A DNA stretch of 64,000 nt. Source: Amycolatopsis vancoresmycina. Lineage in GTDB: Bacteria; Actinomycetota; Actinomycetes; Mycobacteriales; Pseudonocardiaceae. The notes under the pieces are model-generated. The model saw only the letters and a list, made by a program, of their open reading frames with translations, ran no database searches and was not told the DNA's origin. The DNA lies in the NCBI RefSeq assembly GCF_000716785.1, contig NZ_JNYY01000006.1:434001-498000 (forward strand), read 5' to 3'. Position 1 is the stretch's first letter. Each line of letters starts with the position of its first letter. Below, piece by piece: positions 58,873 through 64,000 of this stretch. Position numbers and translations under genes: made by a program.

Positions 58873-59565
58873 TCACCCCTTCACCCGCGCCTGGAACGCG
58901 GCCAGTGCCTCGTCGAGGTCCCGGACGTCATCCGGGTCCCAGTCACGCTCCCAGCCTCCCAGGCCGAGGAGGACCGACAGCAACCCGGCCGTGAACCCCC
59001 AGACGAACAGGCCGCCGACCTCGAAGGCCGGCCCCTTCCACGGCATGCCCTTCTTCTGCACCGTGAACCGGTTGGCCGGGTCGACCAGGTCGGCGATGGC
59101 CACGCGGGCGACGGACGCCGTCTCGGCCGGGTCGACCGCGTGCACCGGCGACGGCTCGGCCCAGTGCGCCAGCACCGGCGTCACGGCGAAGCCGGACACC
59201 GGGACGAACAGCTCCGGCAGCACCGCGACCGGCCGGACGCCGGACGGGACGACGCCGGTCTCCTCCTCGGCCTCGCGCAGCGCGGTGCCGATCGGGCCGC
59301 CGTCGCCGTCCTCGGCGCCGCCGCCCGGGAAGGCGACCTGACCGGCGTGCGAGCCCAGCGTGTCGGCGCGGCGCTGCAGGAGGACGTCCGGCTCGCCGTC
59401 GGCTTCGCGTTCACCGAAGAGGATGAGGACGGCGGCCGGCCGGGTGTAGGCGTCTTCGGGCGGGCTGAACCGGGTGAACGTCTTCGAATCGACCTCGCCG
59501 CTCACCTTGACCAGCGGCCGGAGCCACTCGGGCACCGACTCGGGTTCGACAAGTGGTCCGATCAC
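58873..59565 (-). CDS. NUDIX hydrolase, CoA-pyrophosphatase type
   Basis: A 230-residue NUDIX enzyme. The NUDIX box GGGAEDGDGGPIGTALREAEEETGV (split at 95-118) has the REAEEE core. Just before it, LLQRRADTLGSHAGQVAFPGG (97% of the UPF0035/NuCoA signature LL..R...L..H.GQVAFPGG by eye) points to coenzyme A pyrophosphatase activity. The C-terminal VGGLFVWGFTAGLL is the other conserved block. GTG 59565 overlaps the TlpA-like gene stop as GTGA. Same position as Rv3672c. Confidence 0.9.
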   Translation of the reverse strand: MIGPLVEPESVPEWLRPLVKVSGEVDSKTFTRFSPPEDAYTRPAAVLILFGEREADGEPDVLLQRRADTLGSHAGQVAFPGGGAEDGDGGPIGTALREAEEETGVVPSGVRPVAVLPELFVPVSGFAVTPVLAHWAEPSPVHAVDPAETASVARVAIADLVDPANRFTVQKKGMPWKGPAFEVGGLFVWGFTAGLLSVLLGLGGWERDWDPDDVRDLDEALAAFQARVKG

Positions 59566-60161
59566 GATGCCCCCTCGACTGCCGCGCGCACCTGGTCAGT
59601 GTTCACGAACGAGCGAGGATTGGCGATGAACCGCACTTCGCCGCCGGCGGTGACCAGGTAGGACGCCGGGAGCGACGAAGGCACCTTCAGCGCGGCCCGG
59701 ACCGGGCCGGTCTGCCCGTCGCCGTCGAACACCGACGGCAGGTGCACCCCCAGCTTCGCCAGCAGGTCCAGGCCGTCCTTCGCCGGGCTCTGCACCTGGA
59801 CGCCGAGGACGCGCACGGCACCCGGCTGCTTCGCGTACTCCTGGAGCACGGGCAGCTCGGTCCGGCACGGCTGGCACCACGACGCCCACACGTTGACCAG
59901 CGCCGGAGCCCCGGCGAGGGCCTTCCCGACGTCGACGCTCCCGCCGTCGCCGAGGCAGTCCGCCGTGACACCTTCGAGCTGTTTCACCGGCTGGGCCGCA
60001 CCCGCGGCCGGGCACGGCTGGAGCGCCGCCGCGGACCGGGCGGGCGCGAGGTCCCCCGACGGCTTCGCGGCGGTGTCATCACCTCCACGCGGCAGCAGCG
60101 CGACGATCAGCGCCACCGCGAGCACGGCGGCGGCGAGTGCCCACTTGGTGACTCTCGTCAC
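59562..60161 (-). CDS. TlpA/ResA-like membrane-anchored thioredoxin
   Basis: A 199-residue protein with an N-terminal signal anchor (WALAAAVLAVALIVALL, about 7-23) and an extracytoplasmic thioredoxin domain. The redox site is VNVWASWCQPCRTELPVL (CQPC, about 95-98). Two further cysteines (LQPCPA and ADCLG) precede it. It probably reduces or rearranges disulfides outside the membrane, for example in cytochrome c maturation or for MarP. GTG 60161 overlaps the nth stop as GTGA. Same position as Rv3673c. Confidence 0.9.
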   Translation of the reverse strand: MTRVTKWALAAAVLAVALIVALLPRGGDDTAAKPSGDLAPARSAAALQPCPAAGAAQPVKQLEGVTADCLGDGGSVDVGKALAGAPALVNVWASWCQPCRTELPVLQEYAKQPGAVRVLGVQVQSPAKDGLDLLAKLGVHLPSVFDGDGQTGPVRAALKVPSSLPASYLVTAGGEVRFIANPRSFVNTDQVRAAVEGAS

Positions 60162-60919
60162 CGGGGCGCCGCCAGCGCCAGGATGTGGTCCTTTTCTTCG
60201 CCTTTGACCAGCTTCGCGGCTTCCTCGAACCCGGTCGGCCCGGTGCCGTAGGACGGGCAGTCCTTGGCCAGCGGGCAGGCACCGCAGGCCGGCTTCTTGG
60301 CGTGGCAGACGCGGCGGCCGTGGAAGATCACCCGGTGGGAGAGCATCGTCCACTCCTTGCGGGGGATCAGCTCACCGATCGCGTGCTCGACCTTGACCGG
60401 GTCCTCCTCCGCCGTCCAGCCCCAGCGCCGGACCAGCCGGCCGAAGTGGGTGTCGACGGTGATCCCCGGCACGTCGAAGGCGTTGCCGAGGACGACGTTG
60501 GCCGTCTTTCGGCCGACACCGGGCAGGGTGACCAGGTCCTCGAGCTTGGCCGGGACCTCGCCGCCGAAGCGCTCGACCAAGGCGGCGCCCAGGCCCATGA
60601 CGGAGTTCGCCTTGGCCCGGTAGAAGCCGGTGCTCCGGAGGTACTCCTCCAGCTCGGTGCGGTCGGCGCCGGCGTAGTCGGCGGCGGTCCGGTAGCGCTT
60701 GAACAGCGCGGGCGTGACGAGGTTCACCCGGACGTCGGTGGTCTGCGCGGACAGTACGACCGCGACCAGCAGTTCCAGCGGGGTGGTGAAGTCGAGCTCG
60801 CAGTGGGCGTCGGGATACACGTCGTCCAGGCAACGCTTCATCCGCCTGGCGCGTCTCACCAGAGCTAACCGGCTTTCACCAGCGCCCTCACGGGGGGCGT
60901 TCGTGGTGGCAGGTGGCAC
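60158..60919 (-). CDS. nth: Endonuclease III (base-excision DNA glycosylase/AP lyase)
   Basis: A 253-residue helix-hairpin-helix glycosylase that removes oxidised pyrimidines and nicks AP sites. The HhH is LVTLPGVGRKTANVVLG with the catalytic Lys in GRKTA; the catalytic Asp is in GITVDTHFGRL. The iron-sulfur loop CHAKKPACGACPLAKDC has the C-x6-C-x2-C-x5-C spacing. LSAQTTDVRVN matches the family N-terminus. GTG 60919 is taken as start, giving an extension of about 25 residues before the conserved core. It heads the nth-tlpA-nudix-marP operon. Confidence 0.96.
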   Translation of the reverse strand: MPPATTNAPREGAGESRLALVRRARRMKRCLDDVYPDAHCELDFTTPLELLVAVVLSAQTTDVRVNLVTPALFKRYRTAADYAGADRTELEEYLRSTGFYRAKANSVMGLGAALVERFGGEVPAKLEDLVTLPGVGRKTANVVLGNAFDVPGITVDTHFGRLVRRWGWTAEEDPVKVEHAIGELIPRKEWTMLSHRVIFHGRRVCHAKKPACGACPLAKDCPSYGTGPTGFEEAAKLVKGEEKDHILALAAPR

Positions 60920-61067
60920 CCCGATAGCCTACGGGCGCCGTCGGACGAGCCGGTGACTGCACCGGTGGACGACCGACACGCCAGAGCACCACCTCGGCGC
61001 GTTTTCCGGCCGCCATGAGCGAGGATCTGGAGTAGATGCTTTCCATCGAGTGTTTCGGGGTCCGGTC

Positions 61068-61319
61068 ATGACCGTCTGGTTCGTCATCCTGGTCCCCTTG
61101 GTGATCATGTTCTTCGCGCTCGGCATGGAGCGCGTCGAGAGCAGGCTGAAGCACGTCGCGGTGCAGGAGAACGAGGTCGAAGAGTTCCTCGAGCAGGCGC
61201 AGCCCAACGAGGTCAGGGCGCTCTACGGGCACGGCATCGGCCGCGCGCTGGAGCTGTTCCGGCTCCGTAGGCTGGGCGGACGGGCAGCCAGGCTACGCGC
61301 GCGTCGCGTGCGGAGTTAG
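61068..61319 (+). CDS. Small membrane protein (Rv3675-like)
   Basis: An 83-residue protein: an N-terminal membrane helix (MTVWFVILVPLVIMFFALGM), an acidic stretch (QENEVEEFLEQAQPNEV) and a strongly basic C-terminus (RLRRLGGRAARLRARRVRS). A possible membrane protein occupies the same slot between nth and crp in mycobacteria. ATG 61068 is used; an in-frame ATG at 61050 would add six residues. Function unknown. Confidence 0.7.
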   Translation: MTVWFVILVPLVIMFFALGMERVESRLKHVAVQENEVEEFLEQAQPNEVRALYGHGIGRALELFRLRRLGGRAARLRARRVRS

Positions 61320-61401
61320 GCTCCACGTTCGAACGAGATCGTTTGGGCGGACCGCGCGTCCGGCGGGCGATCTCGGGAGTACGCCCTAGACTGACGCGCA
61401 A

Positions 61402-61415
61402 GTGATCGGCGTCAC
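61402..61415. promoter_or_regulatory. Crp binding site upstream of crp
   Basis: GTGA-TCGGCG-TCAC matches the CRP/GlxR core GTGA-N6-TCAC exactly. It lies 53 bp before the crp start and 9 bp downstream of a TAGACT (61387-61392) that could be the -10, a position suited to autorepression. Confidence 0.65.
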
Positions 61416-61468
61416 GCTCCTCCAGCCCCGGGGGAGCGCGCACGTTTCTCGACGAGGAGGCACCCGAG

Positions 61469-62143
61469 GTGGACGAAACCCTGGCCCGTGCGGGCATTTT
61501 CCAGGGTGTTGAGCCGGCAGCGGCGGAGGCGCTGGCCCAGACCTTGGAATCCGTGGAGTTCCCCCGCGGCCACGTCATCTTCAACGAGGGCGAACCCGGC
61601 GACAAGCTGTACATCATCCAGTCCGGCAAGGTGAAGATCGGCCGCAAGTCCCCGGACGGCCGCGAGAACCTGCTGGGCATCTTCGGCCCGTCGGACATGT
61701 TCGGCGAGCTGTCCATCTTCGACCCCGGCCCCCGGACGTCGAGCGCGACCACGGTCACCGAGGTCCGCGCGGTCACCATGGACCGCCCGGCCCTGCGCCA
61801 GTGGATCTCGACCCGCCCGGAGATCGCCGAGCAGCTGCTGCGCGTGGTCGCGCGCCGCCTGCGCCGGACGAACAACATGGTCGCGGAGCTGATCTTCACC
61901 GACGTCCCCGGCCGCGTGGCCCGGGCGCTGCTGCAGCTCGCGCAGCGCTTCGGCAGCCAGGAGGCGGGCCTGCTGCGGGTCACGCACGACCTGACGCAGG
62001 AAGAGATCGCCCAGTACGTCGGCGCCTCGCGCGAGACCGTCAACAAGGCCCTCGCCGACTTCGCCCACCGCGGCTGGCTGCGGCTCGAAGGCAAGAGCGT
62101 GCTGATCCTGGACCCGGAGCGGCTCGCCCGCCGCGCCCGCTGA
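61469..62143 (+). CDS. crp: cAMP receptor protein family regulator Crp
   Basis: A 224-residue CRP/FNR-family global regulator. The cyclic-nucleotide domain (about 10-125) has FNEGEPGDKLYIIQSGKVKI and the cAMP-binding FGELSIFDPGPRTSSATT (the FGE...RS segment). The winged helix (about 165-215) has DLTQEEIAQYVGASRETVNKAL, whose recognition helix matches Rv3676. AGGAGG lies 8 nt before GTG 61469. A consensus Crp site upstream suggests autoregulation. Ends at a very strong terminator. Confidence 0.96.
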   Translation: MDETLARAGIFQGVEPAAAEALAQTLESVEFPRGHVIFNEGEPGDKLYIIQSGKVKIGRKSPDGRENLLGIFGPSDMFGELSIFDPGPRTSSATTVTEVRAVTMDRPALRQWISTRPEIAEQLLRVVARRLRRTNNMVAELIFTDVPGRVARALLQLAQRFGSQEAGLLRVTHDLTQEEIAQYVGASRETVNKALADFAHRGWLRLEGKSVLILDPERLARRAR

Positions 62144-62151
62144 GTCTTCTC

Positions 62152-62199
62152 GACACGAAGAAGGCCCCCTCGGTTCGCCGAGGGGGCCTTCTTCGTGTC
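62152..62199 (+). terminator. crp terminator
   Basis: A perfect 22-bp stem (62152-62173 with 62178-62199) capped by a TTCG tetraloop begins 9 nt after the crp stop. Confidence 0.9.
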
Positions 62200-62205
62200 C
62201 CATAA

Positions 62206-62249
62206 CAAAGAGCCGGGCGCCACCCCCGACGTGGCGCACCGGCTCTTCG
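62206..62249. terminator. Second hairpin after crp
   Basis: AAGAGCCGG-GCGCCAC pairs with GTGGCGC-a-CCGGCTCTT, a 16-bp stem with one bulge and a 7-nt loop, followed by CGTTGTTT. It may back up the crp terminator or belong to a transcript from the right. Confidence 0.65.
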
Positions 62250-62527
62250 TTGTTTGCGCGGACCATCCCCCGACGATCCGCGCTCCCCGCCCTCCGGGCC
62301 AGGCCCCGACCCGTGTGCCGGAGGGAGCTGGGTTTTCTGTGCTGTTGTTCAACCATCACGGCCCATACCCACGAATTCAAGGCCATTCACTCTCAAGGAC
62401 GCCGTCTGCGCCGTTTCGTTGCAGGAGTTCACGGAGAATATCGTGAGTGTTACCCGATCGAGACCTACCGTGCGCACATCAAGATCAACTCTCCCGCCGG
62501 CGGTGACGCACCTGACCGGTAAATAAC
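62250..62527. other. Intergenic, lower-G/C leader region before the MFS gene
   Basis: About 280 bp without a long convincing gene. The stretch is visibly less G/C-rich than its surroundings. A 27-codon ORF with a ribosome site (62443-62526) is listed separately. No known riboswitch is recognised. Confidence 0.5.
62443..62526 (+). CDS. Possible leader peptide ORF (27 aa)
   Basis: GTG 62443 is preceded by GGAG at 6 nt. The product, beginning MSVTRSRPTVRTSR, is basic and Ser/Thr/Arg-rich and stops (TAA) 2 nt before the operator palindrome. A short basic peptide upstream of an exporter is reminiscent of attenuation uORFs, but the predicted promoter of the MFS gene lies downstream, so it would need an earlier promoter. 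Confidence 0.3.
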   Translation: MSVTRSRPTVRTSRSTLPPAVTHLTGK

Positions 62528-62543
62528 TGGTACTGACGTACCA
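62528..62543. promoter_or_regulatory. Palindromic operator of the MFS gene
   Basis: TGGTAC-TGAC-GTACCA is a perfect 6-4-6 inverted repeat. The -10 candidate CATACT lies about 8 bp downstream (62552-62557) and the GTG start 22 bp downstream, so a bound regulator would cover the promoter. Confidence 0.6.
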
Positions 62544-62564
62544 CTCTGCGGCATACTTGTACTC

Positions 62565-63818
62565 GTGTCCCAGTCTGTCTCGAACCACGAAAGCCGCACG
62601 TCCCTCGCCGACTACCGGACCGCGCTGACGACCCGGGCGGCCCGTCGGCCCGCCGTCGCGTCCGTCCTCGCCCGCCTGCCGATCGCCATGATCGGCATCT
62701 CGGCCCTGCTCTACGTCCAGCGCGAGACCGGTTCCTTCGCCGTCGCCGGGCTGGTCTCGGCCGGTTCACTCGTCGGCGTCTCGGTGGGCGCGGTGGTGCA
62801 GGGCAGGCTGATCGACCGGTTCGGGCCGACGCGGCCGCTGCTGACCGTCTCGCTGCTGCTGGCGCTGTCGATGACCGCGCTGGTGACGGCCATCGAGTCG
62901 CACGCCGCGACCGCCGTGCTCGTCGCCTTGGGCGCGCTCACCGGGCTGTCGGAGCCGATGGTCGGGTCGGCGTCGCGGGCGCTGTGGACGCGCCTGCTGC
63001 CGCCGGGCGGGGCGCGCAACGCGGCGTTCTCGTACGAGGCGATCAGCATGGAGGTCTTCTTCATCCTGGGGCCCGGCCTGGCCGGGCTGCTGGTCATGGC
63101 GCCGTGGGCGGGCACCGGCCTGGTGCTGGGCGTCGCGCTGCAGTTCACCGGCGCGGTGCTGTTCGCGCTGAGCCCGGTCGTGCGGGCGTGGGGTCCGTCC
63201 GCCGAATCGCACGGGTCGCTGCTGGGCGCGCTGGCGAGCCCGGGCATGCGGACGCTGGCCGTCGCCGCGCTCGGCTTCGGCGTGGTGATCGGGTTCGTCG
63301 AGGTCGCCGTGCCGGCCGCGGCCACCGAAGCGGGCCAGGCGTCCGTCGGCGGCCTGCTGCTGTCGGCGTGGTCGCTGAGCTCGGTCGCGTTCGGCGTCGC
63401 CTACAGCCTGCGGCCGTGGCCGAGGCGGCTGGGCCTGCGGCTGCCGGTGCTGCTCGGCGGGTTCGGCGCGCTGGTCGCGCTGCTGGCGTGGCCGACGTCG
63501 CTGTGGGGCCTGGCGCTGATGATGCTGCTGGCCGGCGCGTTGATCACGCCGCAGTCGACGGCTCACTCGACGACGATCGAGGTGGTCGCCCCGGCCGGGA
63601 CGGCGGCGGAGGCGTTCGGCTGGGTGCTCACGGCGGTGACGCTGGGGCTGGCCGCGGGCCAGTCGGTCAGCGGGTACGTCGTCGAGCACGCGGGCCCGGG
63701 TGCGGCGTTCCTGGCCGCGAGCGTGGCCGGGGTCGTGCTCGCCCTGGTCGTCTGGCTGCTGCGCGGCACGGTCCGCCCGGCCACGCCCGCTCCGGTTCCT
63801 TCGCTGGTCAACGCTTAG
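62565..63818 (+). CDS. MFS transporter
   Basis: A 417-residue, 12-helix major-facilitator protein. ARLPIAMIGISALLYVQRETGS (helix 1 region) and GRLIDRFGPTRPLL (motif A-like loop) fit the group of exporters annotated as MFS permeases with unknown substrate. No regulator gene is adjacent, but a palindromic operator overlaps the promoter. GTG 62565 follows the -10 CATACT by 7 nt, suggesting a leaderless or near-leaderless mRNA. The 3' end is 11 bp from the damage promoter of the next gene. Confidence 0.85.
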   Translation: MSQSVSNHESRTSLADYRTALTTRAARRPAVASVLARLPIAMIGISALLYVQRETGSFAVAGLVSAGSLVGVSVGAVVQGRLIDRFGPTRPLLTVSLLLALSMTALVTAIESHAATAVLVALGALTGLSEPMVGSASRALWTRLLPPGGARNAAFSYEAISMEVFFILGPGLAGLLVMAPWAGTGLVLGVALQFTGAVLFALSPVVRAWGPSAESHGSLLGALASPGMRTLAVAALGFGVVIGFVEVAVPAAATEAGQASVGGLLLSAWSLSSVAFGVAYSLRPWPRRLGLRLPVLLGGFGALVALLAWPTSLWGLALMMLLAGALITPQSTAHSTTIEVVAPAGTAAEAFGWVLTAVTLGLAAGQSVSGYVVEHAGPGAAFLAASVAGVVLALVVWLLRGTVRPATPAPVPSLVNA

Positions 63819-63829
63819 ATCGGCGGTTT

Positions 63830-63852
63830 TTGTCGGTGTCTGCCGCTAGCTT
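63830..63852 (+). promoter_or_regulatory. Perfect RecA-NDp (PafBC) promoter
   Basis: TTGTCGGTG (63830-63838), N8 (TCTGCCGC), TAGCTT (63847-63852): an exact match to TTGTCRGTG-N8-TAnnnT. The -10 ends 6 nt before ATG 63859. No LexA box is visible upstream. Confidence 0.85.
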
Positions 63853-63858
63853 GCGGGC

Positions 63859-64000
63859 ATGGACGTCACCGCGCCTGCCCACCGCCTCTCGGCGGCCGTC
63901 TCCGCCGCGTCGCGCCTGCTGCCGGCCCGCACCGGGCTCCGCCTGCACGCCGACGCGGCGGGGCTGACGGTCGCCGGCGGCGCCGCGGACCTCGCCGTCC
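63859..64000 (+). CDS. DNA polymerase III beta-clamp (DnaN)-like protein, 5' end only
   Basis: 47 codons are visible before the window ends. The N-terminus (TAPAHRLSAAVSAASRLLPAR, then TGLRLHADAAGLTVAGG) follows the first domain of DnaN (L..AV....+.LP.R......+.L.....L...G.D). It is not in the dnaA-dnaN locus, so it is a clamp paralogue. The start is fixed by the RecA-NDp promoter with the -10 6 nt upstream. It may provide a damage-induced clamp for translesion polymerases such as DnaE2/ImuB. The remainder of the protein cannot be seen, so the family call is moderate. Confidence 0.65.
   Translation, partial: MDVTAPAHRLSAAVSAASRLLPARTGLRLHADAAGLTVAGGAADLAV

Noticed and set aside
61326..61345. 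GTTCGAAC upstream of crp as a possible LexA site
   Set aside because: The half-sites are in the wrong order and spacing for TCGAAC-N4-GTTCGA.

Overview
The window comes from a high-GC actinomycete, most likely a member of the Pseudonocardiaceae close to Amycolatopsis. The evidence is very strong G/C at third codon positions, many GTG starts, GTGA/ATGA stop-start overlaps, and a gene order that follows (from memory) the Mycobacterium tuberculosis Rv3644c to Rv3676 block: holB, topA, an Rv3647c-position gene, the SftH/MrfA-type helicase, the Tad pilus operon, the HAD phosphatase with an Ms1-type RNA locus, acs, holin-like protein, EphE-like protein, marP, NUDIX, TlpA, nth, small membrane protein and crp. 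No insertion sequence, prophage or CRISPR array is visible.

Layout. 1-3.4 kb: the start of a ribosomal protein L11 paralogue behind a MerR-type promoter, a gamma carbonic anhydrase, a secreted M14 carboxypeptidase, a TetR regulator and a GreA-like factor. 3.5-6.5 kb: a membrane-anchored NACHT NTPase (candidate defence gene) beside tRNA-Thr. 6.6-12.4 kb: a LAxTG surface protein, DNA polymerase III delta', an MFS-thymidylate kinase fusion whose kinase P-loop is degenerate, and a membrane protein. 12.8-15.4 kb: EspG-like genes, two of which start at promoters combining a RecA-NDp (PafBC) element with a LexA-like box. 15.4-26.4 kb: topoisomerase I, a secreted serine protease, a WhiA-like gene with a LexA box, a lipoprotein, proton-pumping pyrophosphatase and a DUF1998 helicase. 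26.4-33.1 kb: a prim-pol-like protein and the Tad/Flp pilus operon, in which the start of tadA has been tandemly duplicated into chimeric small ORFs. 33.7-35.2 kb: HAD phosphatase, a probable Ms1/6S-like RNA and a 21-bp tandem repeat. 35.3-42.4 kb: a peptidoglycan MurNAc-recycling cluster (nagZ, namZ, AmiE-like hydrolase, murR-like regulator, murQ). 42.4-54 kb: transport (Ni/Co, MFS, VIT iron, peptide, NhaA), acetyl-CoA synthetase and small enzymes. 54-62.2 kb: the conserved ephE-marP-nudix-tlpA-nth-crp segment, interrupted by a monooxygenase/GntR-TetR pair. 62.4-64 kb: an MFS exporter behind a palindromic operator, and the start of a DnaN-like clamp gene under a perfect RecA-NDp promoter.

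Two themes stand out. First, a scattered set of genes carries DNA-damage promoters: two EspG-like genes (RecA-NDp plus LexA-like), the WhiA-like gene (LexA) and the DnaN-like clamp (RecA-NDp). Second, many genes have the -10 hexamer placed exactly 6 nt before the start codon, implying leaderless mRNAs; this also supports the chosen starts. All functional calls rest on reading the sequence and on remembered family motifs; no search was run.
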